This document shows, one piece after another, positions 1 through 12,141 of a stretch of 64,000 bases of DNA. The stretch covers positions 44,852 through 108,851 of the forward strand of contig JACGCK010000154.1 of NCBI GenBank assembly GCA_014925825.1, read 5' to 3'. The notes under the pieces are model-generated. The model worked only from the letters and a program-made list of their open reading frames with translations. It searched no databases and had not been told where the DNA came from. The stretch's first letter is position 1; each line of letters starts with the position of its first letter. Source of the stretch: Pholiota molesta. Taxonomy: Eukaryota > Basidiomycota > Agaricomycetes > Agaricales > Strophariaceae. The position numbers were made by a program, and so were the translations under genes.

Positions 1-84
1 TCGGTGCACAACGCGTCCGCACGTGACACGTGATCGCGTTTCGTCCTTGCTCACTTTCCTCTCTTTCTCTAGTCTTCCAACAGC

Positions 85-3000
85 ATGCCCACCGTCCTCT
101 CTTCATCGAATACGAGCAACTATAGAGCCTCTGATGACACCAACCCAAAGAAAGCGGCAACGGTTAGGCGCACTCTCACCCGTCAACCACCAAAGTCCAA
201 ACTTGCTGGTTCCATAACAGCCGACCAACTTGTCAATGAGCTTGCCTCAAAGCTCACTCTCAACGATGGGAAGGGAAAGCAAAGGGCTGAAGAGTCTTCT
301 CAAGACACCAAGGCGTCATCCATGCGCTCTATGAATTCGGTCTCGCAAACCCTCACGGGCATCATTCAGTCTGGGTGGAGGAAATCAAGCTCGGATAGTG
401 CATCCAGAGCCACGCTAGTCAACGCGAATAGTTCGGCATCTGCTGCAGCGAAACACTTGGCGATACTAAGGCGGCTCTGTCCAAATGATGTCGATGTCGA
501 AAGGGCTGCAGTAAGCGTGCTTGGGAAGCTCGTTACACTCGAGATGGTGCGTTTCGTGTTCATTTCATGTTTTCGAGGCCTCATATGCTTTCCAGTTTGA
601 TTCAGCAGAAATTTTCTTGGTAGAAATACACGCACGACTCTGCTCTCTTTTAAATGCGCAAGCAGCCACTTCTCACCTCGAAATTCCCCAATCTTCTCCT
701 CCCCCGACGGACGCGGTCCTTTTAACTCTCATATCAACATATCTAGTGTATGCCCTTGTCATCAAGACTCAGCCGCATGGTACTGCCTCGAAAGCTATAG
801 AAGATCTCGTATCGGTTCTTTCCTCTCCAACCAGACCATCTCTGTTAGTTTGGGTGCCCGCCTTTACCACATTACCGCCGAAACATGTCGATTCTTTATT
901 GACTCGCGCCTATACCTCTCTGACCAAACTATGCTCCTTCTACTCAACCTACTCAACTCCTCCGTCGACCGTGTCAAAATCGAAATCTTTAACCAGTCCC
1001 TCGCCGGAATCTCTGTTCACACTTCGGATGTATGCCCTGCGATGTCTAGCTCATACTAGTCCCGGGGTCATCGAAGCAAACACATTCTGGGATCAAGCTC
1101 GGCGCTTTGCTGCGGCACTCGTCAAGTCTTCCCAGCTATCGTCAGAGGAGCAAACGACGCGTATGATCCTCACCTCTTATGACGAGCTTATCCAGCTGGC
1201 AGAGAAGCGATCGGACCGCGACACGTATATGGCGATCGGCGACGATGGAAAGAGCTTTGTGGCCTTTTGCGAGTACTGGTCGCCTTTTGCGAAACGGGTA
1301 TGTTCTTTTCTTTTCTCAAGTTCAGTACGGCTGATCCGATTTTTATAGGCAGGGGATATTACAGTCCTACAGAGAATCGACTCTTTCATGCAGCATGCCG
1401 CGCTTTCCTCTTCAAAAACGATCCCAGTATCAACCTCGCCCAAGCAACCATCTCGTCATCAAGAGGTTATCCTGGAGGGTACCAAACTATATAACGCCTT
1501 GGGACAATTGTCTATCTTACTTGAGAAACCGGCGAATTCTGACAACGGTATGTTTGACCGTCATGAATGATAACAAAACTTAACGTTATGCTCGCAGCCG
1601 ATGCCCTACAAACCTCAACCCAATACGTCACCGTCATTCTCAAGACATCGTCGGCCATTTCCGTCCTTCTCCAGCCTTCCCAAAGGATCGCTGAAAAGAG
1701 ATCTCGAGAGGAGGAAGAAGTCTCCCGGATATGCGGCAAGGTCGATCGCGCTTTTGAGAAAGCCCGTCGCATGGCTCTTAAGGTCTTGGAAGCAACCACA
1801 TCCGCATCGGCGTCATCAGCCCTGCCGGATAACGTTGAAGCTGATCTGCGAGAGTTTTTACTGCAGTGTGTCATCTCGTTGGAACCTTTTCCATCGTTAC
1901 CTGTAAGTCTTAAGATTCCTCATACCGTTGTATATTTGTAAATCGTTTCTTCCAGACTTGCAATGCTATCGCTACGAAAGATATCCTGACGCGTTGCTTA
2001 GACACGCTCTTCGTGCTCTCGAGAACCCACGTCAACCCCACCAACCCGACCACCTTCGTCCCGGCATTCGACCTCCTCACCCGAGCCAAAACCCTCCTCG
2101 ACGCCGTACCTCCTAACAAATTCCCTCATACGCCTATCGAGGACGCCGTCGACCTCGCGAACTACACGCGCTGCGTGTCGGGTGCGTTCTACAATATCGC
2201 GGGCGGGTTGTATCAGGCGACGAGGTATGGAAACGCGGTGCCGTTTTGGTGGAATCGTGTGTGCTCGGAGCGAGGGCGCTGCGGATGCCCCGGCCGGCGC
2301 CGCCGACGGTGAATGAGAGCCGGGAGAGGGAGTGGAGGCAGCTCGAGGAGCAGCTGTTCCGGCGCTGGGAGCTGTTGGCGGTGTGTTATTCGAAGAATGG
2401 GGATCGGAAGGTACGGTGTCGTGTTCATTTTGTTCGATATCTTGTTCTGTTTTTGATTTTATTTCTGGTTCTAGAACGCGTATAATGCCTTTAAAGAGGC
2501 TGTACACGCTTTCCCCTTCTCGTCGTCGGGTCTGGTCGCTCAGAGCGATTCTGTAGCCCTTGACGTTCTGTTTGGAGCGGACGCCAGTTCTGCCGTCAAG
2601 CAACTCTCAGGCCTCGTTGATAGGCTGTCCTATCTCGGCGCATGCGAACTGCTGCTCTCTCCGGATGAAGTGTCCATAATCTCAGCCGTCAAACTCCTCG
2701 CATCGCCGCCACCGTCGTCGTCGGCAGCTGCTCTTAACCCATCGGTCGCTGGCGCGCTTTTGGAGCGCCAGCTGGACAGTTTGGAGCCGAGTCGGTGGAA
2801 GGAGGGCATGCATGAGGTGTTTGTGAGGCTTTTCAAAGACCTGCTAGGGGTTTATGCGGAGGCGATGCCTGTGCGGAGGGCGCGCGTGCTCGTCCGGTGC
2901 ATGGCGTTTGTTTATCGGGAGCAAACGGAGCATATGTGCGCAGCGCTGGGCTTCAAGGATGTGGAAGAGATGGCGCAGGAGGTTGAACGTCTGGCTACTG

Positions 3001-6000
3001 TGAAGGTAAATTCGCATATGCTCTATGGTATTAGAAAAGTTTAAAAGAAAGTCTTATTACAGTCCTTCGGAAGAGATGCGCATCTTGCCCATTTCATCCC
3101 GCAATACCGGATCTCAGCCTCCCTCTGGTCCGCCCTCCACGCCCACCGGCGCGCCGATCCAACGCAGTCCTCCATCATGGCGCAGCGCACGGAGGGTGCA
3201 TGCGCGCTGATGAAAGAGATCCTCCTCCGCCAATCCGAGCCCGCCTCCAAAGCGCCGGCAGCGCGCAAGGGCTTCAGCCCGAAGGCGGTGGGGGGCAAGG
3301 CGCTGTCGCCGAAAGTGGCCAGGGTCGGGAAGGTGCTTTCGCCACGGGCGACGAGGGCGACGCGCCTGCGGACGGTACCTGCTGCGCCGAAGAAGGCGCC
3401 GCCGGCGAAGACGAGGACGAGGGCTGCGGTCCATCCTGTGACGCCGAAGGCGCCTGCGAGAATGGGTAAGATGGGTTGCGAGATGGAGTGATCATAGTGC
3501 TGATCGTCTGTTCTTTCCTTAGCTCTACAATCGGCGGCGGTGGTGAATGCTCCTCAGACAACCCCTCGGCGGTCGACGGATGGAGCGCAAACTGCAAAAT
3601 CCGCGCTATTGTTCGATGATTTTGACACTTTCTTATCCCTTTTGCGTTCGTCTATTTTCTGTCGGATTTTCGCTACTCTATTGGCTGACAGTGACCACGA
3701 CAGAACTGACTGCCCGCGTGTTGGGTATGCTGTCACTCATTCTGCCGAAGGCCCATTTGCTAGAGATGACTAGGAAGCTGGCACAGCGGCAAATAGGAAC
3801 AACGAGCCAAGGTAACCCTGTCGGTGCACTTCATCATAGCGACAACTAATATATTGCGAAAATAGCCTTCGTTGCCGCGTCTCTTGACCTGGCCCATGAA
3901 TACGCTATTTTAGGAAGATTGAAACGAGCGACAGCCATATTCACGCAAGCACTGGAAATCGTGCGCGGCGGCCAGACATCGGAAGAGATAGCTGTCAGGT
4001 TTCTACTGCGCTTTGCGGAATCATTGGCCCTCCTCGAAGATGTACCCAAGAGGTAAATACTTGTCTTGTTTTGATGATGCTCTACAATATTGACGTGTTG
4101 TTTAGCTCTAGAGTTTACCTGGAAGCTCTCGAGCTCTCGAAGGAGCTCAATATTGAGCAGAATGCGACATCGACGCATCAGCGTATTCATGCTCGAGCAT
4201 CAGTACTCGAGATTGCAGCTACCGCGGCCAATGTGTTTGCATTGGTGCAATATACCAAGGTATGGTTTGCAGCCTCATCTTGAAGTACCTTTCTTCTAAC
4301 ATCTCCCAGGGCGACGTCTCTACCTCTTTGGAAGGTTTCCTGCAGTCCCTTCGCCTTTGGAATAGGGCAGTTGATACACTAGCCCGTTTAAATCCTCCTT
4401 CGCGCTCTTCTAGTCCTCCCAGCGATTCCGATCCATTCGAAATGTCATCTTTAAAGGATGCCTTACCTTCCGTTGGATCTACACCCCCGGCGCAAGCAGA
4501 CAAAAAGGTTCCAGAACGGCGCTCGCCAATGGATGGCTTAGAATGGAGGATCTCCGAAGGCCTCCTGTCCACGATGCTGTCCTTAGCCCAGACGTACTAC
4601 CTCCGGGGCTCCGCCCGCGAGGCAGAGTACTTCGCTCGACAGGCTGCTGACCTCGCTGAGCAGCTGAACGCACCTGCCATGTGGGGTCGTGCTCTGGCGA
4701 AGCAGGGAGAGATCCAGCTGCATATGGGACGTACAGAAGATGCCCAGGTCAATTTGACGAAGGCTGCAGAGCTCCTGGCTGACGAGCAGGGCATCGACAT
4801 GGCCGAGATACGACGGTTGTTTGTCGAGCTCAATTCTCGTACGGCGGAAACGGAAATGGAAGAAGAAAATACTCAACAAGTGTTGGAAGAAACTATATCG
4901 ATACTTGAGGCGTTGGATACCGCCTTCCGTCAATTTGATAACCTCGCATTTGGGTATGTGCATTTAATACAGAAACAGTCATCTCTCTGACGCATTTTAC
5001 AAGTCCACGCAGGTCACTCGGAGGATCTCCTGCAAGCAAAAAGGAGCGCCTGGAGATCTTGGCTCCCGACGTTCGGTGCTCGATTCTCTGCCAACAACGT
5101 AAGTCGATGTACCTCTGTAAGAATCCTTTTCCATCAACAAACCTATCTTTCGCCAGTATGGTCCCTGCGAGACGACCCCGGAGATGAATTCAACGCTTTG
5201 TTGCAGAAACTGATTTCAATGTCGTATTCAAGCAACAATAAAGTGAGCAAAACGATCTTATACTTGAATCAGTCAATCTAACATACCTTTTTCTTTTCAG
5301 GCGCAAGAAAATGCTCTCATGGCCAAGTTGACATTACATGGTGTCTATGATCGCTTCCGAACCGACATGTTCCTGAGCTCGTTAACGGAATCAAGTACGC
5401 TCTACCCCACCAATAAGGGAGCTAAACTCACTTTTCTATCTTCCAGCGATTGCTGTGCCTATCGGTATGGGTAGCAAAGAAGACATAAGGGCTATTGTTT
5501 CATCTATCGAAGTCATCGATGCTTTAGCCAACGCTGAAAAACTGCTATGGGCACATCTGGACTTGACGGCAACGAAGGGCAATGTCATCCAAGTCCGCGA
5601 TGCAGCCATTTCATTGGTTCTCATCGGCGCATTCCGGACATCTTTAGGAGATCGAAGGGTTGATGTGCCCTCGGTCATGGTCTCCTTGTTAGGTATGTTC
5701 CATCACATGCGCTCATTTCTTGAAGACTTATTCAAAGCTCTCTAGATGTGTCTGCTGCCTTGACATTGCGACGCGATATGCTGGAAGCAATAGAACACAA
5801 AATCCCTCCTAAACGAGCTCCAGATGATCTGCAATGGCCAGTCCTTTCCGAAGACGGCGATCACTTACCTCGCTCGAATTCTACCGACGCCAGTTCCAAA
5901 AACCGCAGATTTGCGCTCACCCCTGTATCAGATTCCGAAGATGAAGACGACTTTGATATCAAGCCCGAAAATCTCAAGCACTACTGGGATTCCGTCAGGA

Positions 6001-7730
6001 TGAGATACAAGTCGCAACGTTTGAGTCCGACCACCCTTTCTTCGCAAGATTCACTCGGACTGCCAGCTACTTGGACAGTAATAAATATCAGTGTAACACC
6101 CGACAAGAGCACGCTGTTCATCTCGAGACAGGAGGGTGGTCCCAATCCTACCAACCCTCTCATTTTTTGCATCCCATTGAAAGGAAGACGAGATCACGGC
6201 AGTGGAGACGATGACGAGAATCACCTTACATTCGATGGCGCTATTCAAGAATTGCACGACATCGTCCGGAGCAGCGATGAATGCACCAAAGCTGCGATCA
6301 GTATCAAGGCGGACGACGAAGAGGCTCGATGTAACTGGTGGAAGCAGCGTGGGCAGCTTGATTCGCGGATGCGTGAGCTTTTGGAAAACATTGAATATTG
6401 TTGGTTAGGAGCGTTTAAGGCAAGTGTTCATGATCTTTATAGCTCGTACATGTTGATGAACCTCGCCCACAGACGATCCTCAGCCCCTCACCAACTATGT
6501 CGGCGGAGTCGATATCCGAGCTTCGGGGCCAGTTCGAGAAGGCGTTTCACCGCAGTCTTCATGTCAAGGATAATAAACCCAAAACAAAGCCAACTGGACA
6601 TAAGAAAAGTACATCGCAATATCAACCTAACAACCCTACACAATTCGTATTGGACGACTCGATCATAAAATGCTTCTCAACATTGTCGCCCAAATGCCGT
6701 GATGAGGAGCTCGAAGACATCGTGTATTTCGTGTTGGACCTGTATCAGTTCCACGGCGTGCCAGTCGCGATCGCAGAAGTAGACATTGACCAATTGGTCA
6801 TCGACTTAAGGGCCGTTCTGGAAGAACACGCGTCGAAAAGAACAAAGGCCTCCAAGACCCCACCGGACACAATAGATGAGCACCTGTTTCTGATCTTGGA
6901 CAGGAACGTTCAAGGTCTGCCCTGGGAGAGCATGCCTATACTCCGTGGACGAAGCGTCAGTCGAATACCTGGCATCCAGTTCCTACATGACAGACTTTCC
7001 TTCGCTCGAATCAAACGGGAATCAGCAGGCCTTGCTCAACCCGCTCAAGCGGGAGCGGTCGTGGATCCACGTAAGGGATATTATATCCTGAATCCCAGCG
7101 GCGACCTGGGGCGGACTGAAGACCGCTTCCGTGATTGGGCGAACGACATGAAGAAGACAGGGTGGAATGGGGTAATCGGAAAGCAGCTGAGCGAGCAGCA
7201 ATTCGTGGATGCTTTACAAACTCAAGATCTCGTCGTGTAAGTCATCTCACCCTCGCGGCTATTACTGAGGCTGAATATTTTGTTAGATACTTTGGCCATG
7301 GTGGGGGTGAGCAGTATGTGCGATCGCATAAGATCCGCAGCCTGCCAACGTGTGCTGCCACCATGCTGTGGGGGTGTTCATCGGGAGCACTACGTGACAT
7401 GGGCGACTTCGATCGTACTGGGACACCCTATAACTACATGCTAGGGGGATGGTGAGCCGTATTCTATTATCCACCCGCCATTACTCATAATTTCCAAGTC
7501 CAACTCTTGTCGCCAACCTTTGGGATGTCACTGATAAGGACATTGACAAATTCTCCCAGTCTGTCTTTGACAAAATTGGCTTGGCAAGTAAAGAGCTAGA
7601 CCGATCAAAAGAGAAACGCCCAAGTTCAACCTCCCTTATCGCGGCTGTCGCCCAGTCTCGCGATTCATGTAAATTAAAATACCTAACAGGTGCAGCACCT
7701 GTCGTTTACGGGATACCATTTTATCTATAA
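85..7730 (+). CDS. ESP1: Separase (separin), peptidase family C50
   Basis: Cysteine protease that cleaves the cohesin kleisin subunit at anaphase onset, normally held inactive by securin. The C-terminal protease domain is unmistakable: the catalytic His lies in YFGHGGGEQY (His codon 7297-7299) and the catalytic Cys in LWGCSSGAL (Cys codon 7375-7377), followed by GTPYNYM and ANLWDVTDKDID. The rest is a long helical, TPR-like region typical of separases. About 15-20 short introns interrupt it; for example 547-595, and the introns on either side of the catalytic block, where splicing gives VV-YFGHG and GG-CPTLVANLWDV. The start at 85 is the first ATG of the open first exon. The stop is TAA at 7728-7730. 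One frame break occurs near 2236, in the run of T in gccgttttggtgg, where one more T restores the frame. I take this as a probable sequence error, because the gene is normally single-copy and essential. Confidence 0.93.
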
Positions 7731-8464
7731 CTATTTATCGAACCCACTGATGTACTTTATATTATACCAGAACCTTCACATATATCTAAGTATCGATCAT
7801 TTTAAATAATCCCTTTACACTGTACAGCCATTACTTGAAGGACTGTTTTCAATGGATAGACACGGTCCATGCCATTTAAAAATCTGCTTCAAGAACGAAC
7901 CGAGTCTTCATATATGAAAGCTAATGCTTGCGGTCATTACTGTATCTTCGAAAGGTAATTGGAGCTGCGAAGCTGTAAGCTCCAACGGGAAGAAAACTTT
8001 GACTTTAACAGACCCACAATGTTCGATTATCGACCCAAGATTGTAATATGCGCCAGGCCGTTGCGTGCAAGCCGTGTCCATAAAACTACAATAGATCTCA
8101 GCAGACAAATTTCCAAGGTGAAAGTGAACCGTGGAGTTGGCTCTTACGATCACGTTTCGCAGTTCGAGCGGGCCGCGAGGCTCGCCACCAATCGCTGTGC
8201 GCTTATTTGGGCGCTTGTTAACTTCGGATAGCCTTGCGACAGACTTGCACATTGTCTAGACGTACGTCGTGTTCCGATCGCATTCTTCTTCCTATTCAAT
8301 CCTATTTGTGGATTCGGATTGCCTTTTTTTCGGATAGATGTGATCGAAGGTAGGACCCACAATGAACACGGATTGGGATTCATCAAGATCTTTCGATTCT
8401 CTGCTTTCTTGTATGGCTATAAAGGTGAGATTTCATTCTAAACAGCTACTCAAGCCAGAAAAAC
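7731..8464. other. Intergenic region, separase 3' flank and exonuclease promoter
   Basis: There is no supported gene here. The first part is AT-rich 3' flank of the separase gene. The last 150 bases or so are the presumed promoter and 5' leader of the exonuclease gene. Short open frames on both strands show no recognisable protein features. Confidence 0.5.
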
Positions 8465-9279
8465 ATGGCTCCTACCAGCATCATCCTCGTCGACACCGAA
8501 GACCTCCTGGAGAGGTGCATCGCTGACATATCTTCCACGGACGCTCGTCCAGTCACCAAGCTCGCCATGGATCTCGAAGGGGTCGAGCTTTGTCGCTTCG
8601 GACGCATTGCTCTTCTTCAGATAATCGCCGACTGCTCGCGAATTATTTGGCTTGTCGATGTCACCACCCTCGGGAAGCTCGCATTCGACCATAGCGACGC
8701 TGAAGGCCGTAGCCTCAGGCTCATTCTCGAAAGTGGGGCGACCAAAAAGGTATACACCCATCTTTAATCTTATTTATGTCTTTCTCTTTTTTTCTTACCA
8801 CTCGTTGAACTATATAGCTCTTCTATGACGTGCGCAACGACGCCGACGCCCTCTTCCATCTGTACAACATAGAGTTAGCAAACGTTTATGACCTTCAGGT
8901 ACTCGAGGTCGCCGTGCGCCGTTCGTCCAAAATCCCCGTCCGCCTCGTGTGCGGGCTCGGCAGCGCCATCGAACGATACGTCAGCCCGCCCGCGGAGTGG
9001 GCCCGCATCAAGAACGCCGGCGCCGCGCTCTGCTTTCCGGACAAAGGCGGCTCGTACGACGTCGTCGAGCAGCGGCCGCTCGATGCGCGCATCATCGCGT
9101 ACGCGGCACAGGACGTGGGCTTGCTGTTCCAGCTGGAAAGGACCTTGGAGGATAGGATTGGGTACTTTGGGCAGAACTGGAAGGGTCGCGTTGCGACCGT
9201 TTCTGCTGCGCGCGTGCGCGAGGCTCATGAGCCGTACAGCGGACATGGACAGCACCGCGCGCTTGCCCCTGACGTCTAG
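8465..9279 (+). CDS. 3'-5' exonuclease domain protein (DEDDy type)
   Basis: Two exons, 8465-8749 and 8818-9279, with a 68-bp GT..AG intron; splicing joins ATKK to LFYDVRND in frame. The product is about 248 aa and is essentially one RNase D/WRN-type exonuclease fold. The DEDD acidic motifs are visible: MDLEGVEL (D-x-E, motif I), DVRNDADAL (motif II), and the C-terminal YAAQDVGLL (motif III with the tyrosine of the DEDDy subclass). There is no signal peptide and no extra nucleic-acid-binding domain, so it resembles small Exd1-like exonucleases more than full RNase D or RecQ fusions. The substrate (RNA or DNA) cannot be told from the sequence. Confidence 0.85.
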
Positions 9280-9358
9280 TTTACATGTCGATTGTATTTT
9301 TCACGTGAAATGTTGACACTACCTGTTTATCTGCTTATCTGGGTTGTCTTGAGGTGTA

Positions 9359-11678
9359 TCATTCCTCTAATTTCCATCGTTTCAAAGCCTCGTCGACGAT
9401 GTAAGTCATTCTCAGGACAGCCTCCTCCTCCAGCGTTCTCCCGATGAGTTGGAGACCAACGGGACACCCTGCGAATAGGTCCATTTTGTCTAATGCATGT
9501 ACATAGTCAGTGTTATCTGTTAATATGCATTAAAAACTAACGGCCAAAAAGGGACGTACAAAGTTTATAAATCGCCTCGTCCTCATGATTATAAAACTGA
9601 TGTGGCTCCTGCGGCAAGTCAATCAGCGGATCGACATGAGTTACTGGAAACACCGATGTCGTATAGTCCATAGCGTTGCAGAGCGTGGTGTAGAATGAAT
9701 CCCTGCGTGCAAGCAAGATTTTTTTTCAGCGAGTTAATGGGCTTGAGAGGAAGAGGCTGCCTACGTATTCATGCCATGGGGGACTGCTGCGTATGCCACT
9801 GCGGGCGATATAATAGCGTCGACGGGACGCCCTGTCCCGGTCTGGCTGACCGTCTTCTCCCAGTGGTCCAAATGGGACTTTCGGAGCTCGCGTTTTTCTT
9901 CGTGGAGTCTCCAGAGCTACGTATGGCGGAATAAAATAATCAGTAACGACACTGGCGAGCGGAAATGAAACTCTATAAACTTCACTGACATCGTATGCGT
10001 TGAGATGTTCCGGGTCCTCCCCAACGAGCATCTTGACGAATGGATACGGCGGTTCGAACTCGTAGCCTTCCGCCACTTCTTCCTCGTGCGAGGGCACCAT
10101 GCTCCGGATGAGCGGTTCCCCGGATCTAGCACATTCGGTGAGGTAGTCGTGGTTGCCATCGGCGACGAATATAGTCTCCTATATCGTTCTTATTGGTATC
10201 GGTGAGGACGAGCGGTAGGAAGGAGGTACGCACCGCATTTTTGTATATTTCGAGATGGCGATGTGGTTTCCAATCAATCACTTATAAAACGCAGACTATC
10301 AACATACCGAGCAAAAAATATCATCAAGCCTAAAAACTTACCCTTGTGTCCCATCTTCTCCAACGCCGCCTTCGTCATCTGCATGGCTCTCACCAGCGGC
10401 GGATGGGGTTTGACGACTTCATTGTCCCACATAATAGCGAAACACAACTGAGCACCCACGCCGCCGTGCTCACACAAGTTCCACTCGTTCTCATCCCAAG
10501 GCTTGCGGATAGCGGTAGGATCGCGATTCCATGACTTTGCCGCTAGGACGGCCGTCATAAAGTCTTTGACCCCTGAGAGCGAGTTCGCCATCGGACCGAG
10601 GACGGAGGGGATGGATTCTTGGCCTGATAGCGCGTTGGCGGCGCCGTAGTAGGGCAAACGTGAATAGGACGGGCGCAAGGTGTATAACCCACAGAACGCG
10701 GAAGGGATTCTAAGGAGCTATAGGGCGGTCAAATTGGAGTACGTCTTAGGAATCATCCATTACGCACCCGCCGATGTCTGTACCGACGCCCAGAGGGCTG
10801 CCTTTCATAGCGAGCAAGGCCCCTTCGCCACCTGATGACCCGCCTGGGGTAAGAGATCGGTTGTAGGGGTTGAGAGTCCGTCCGAAGACATGGTTGTGGG
10901 TTTCGCCCCACTATCAAGGGCTATTTAATACCAGCGGTAGTTGGTGCAAACTAGTTCCCTCACCATCAACGTCTGGGGCACGTTGGTGCGGACAAAAGGG
11001 ACAGCTCCACAATCGTAGAGGATTTGGACGATGACGCTGTCTTCCTGCGCGTATTGACCGATGCCTGAGACGTATCCTAGGTGCCGACGCGGTGCTCAAT
11101 GAATAGATTCTTTTGAATAAATTCATTACTGAACATACCCATGACCGTCTCCAGGCCTTTCATTGTAAATTGATCTTGGAATTATTGAGAATGCTGTCAT
11201 TATGAATAGGGACGTTCTTATTCACCTTTCAGCGAGATAGGAAGCCCATGCAAGGGGCCAACGACCTTTCCTGTCCTTTGCAGGATATCATCCAGCTGCT
11301 TGGCTCTTTCCAATGCACGCTCAACAAAAATCTCCGTGAGGCAATTGGTCTGGACTCGCTCAACAACAGTCCTCAGAAGATAGATGTAAGATATCCACTC
11401 ACCAGCTGATGTGCGATAATGGCACGCTTGTAGAACGCCCTCGTTGTCTCCAGCGCCGTCCACTCGGATGTCCGAAGTTTCTCAAGGATGTCGCCCACAT
11501 CTGTCGTTTCCGTAATCGCCAGCTCGCGTGAGGAGAGCAGGCCGCAGTTTGTGGGCACATCGATAACATTTGGGTGCTCGGAAATAGCGTACTGCGGGAG
11601 GGTCCATTCAGGAGGAATCGAGTCTTGTTGCGCCTTGCGTTTGCGTTTGCAGAGTGTCTTCCACTCGGGCTCTGCCAT
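9359..11678 (-). CDS. Amidase-signature family enzyme (acetamidase / fatty-acid amide hydrolase-like)
   Basis: Multi-exon gene starting at 11678 and ending with TGA at 9359-9361 (final residues KRWKLEE). The amidase-signature catalytic triad can be followed: the Lys in [12 protein letters not shown] near 11220-11250, the cis-Ser in the Gly/Ser-rich [13 protein letters not shown] near 10830-10860, and the nucleophile Ser in [16 protein letters not shown] near 10770-10800. The C-terminal strand [11 protein letters not shown] is present near 9440-9475. Such fungal enzymes hydrolyse short or fatty-acid amides; the true substrate is unknown. The gene is transcribed away from the low-complexity ORF at 12142, so 11679-12141 is a divergent promoter region. 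Several introns of about 50-70 bp are present; not every boundary was fixed. Confidence 0.88.
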
Positions 11679-12141
11679 CCTCGAATCAGCGGTTTTGTAT
11701 TTATCTTGGGTGCTCTATGTGGTTGTCGATAACGGAATGACAAGATTGTGGCTGTGTTCTATTTATGGATCACCAGCGTCTGGCCCGGCACCGCGGCACC
11801 AGCCGTTCGCGTCCACAGCCAAGGCTCCAGCCAAGCTCCAGCTGGTCAGCGGTGGGTCCGCTTCCTGATATACACCCACGACCATGACTCCAGGGTAGAT
11901 CCAAAGCAAACCCTACAAAGAGGCCCTGCTCGTTTCGCATCATCCCGCTGATGCTACACACACCGCCGCAGCTGAAGCTATCCTTGCCATAATCCGCCAC
12001 GCCGTTGCAACGAGGTCCCTTTGTGGGCACGGGTCCATTTAAAACTGCCCCAGAGCACGAACGCTCAGAAGACCGACTGCGAGGCGTGTTCACGGCGCCA
12101 AACACACACATCATTAACTCAACGCCGCCCAGTCAAGGTGC
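11679..12141. other. Divergent intergenic promoter region
   Basis: 463 bases between the divergently transcribed amidase gene and the low-complexity ORF. It must hold both promoters. I see no strong TATA box and no conserved ORF. Confidence 0.45.
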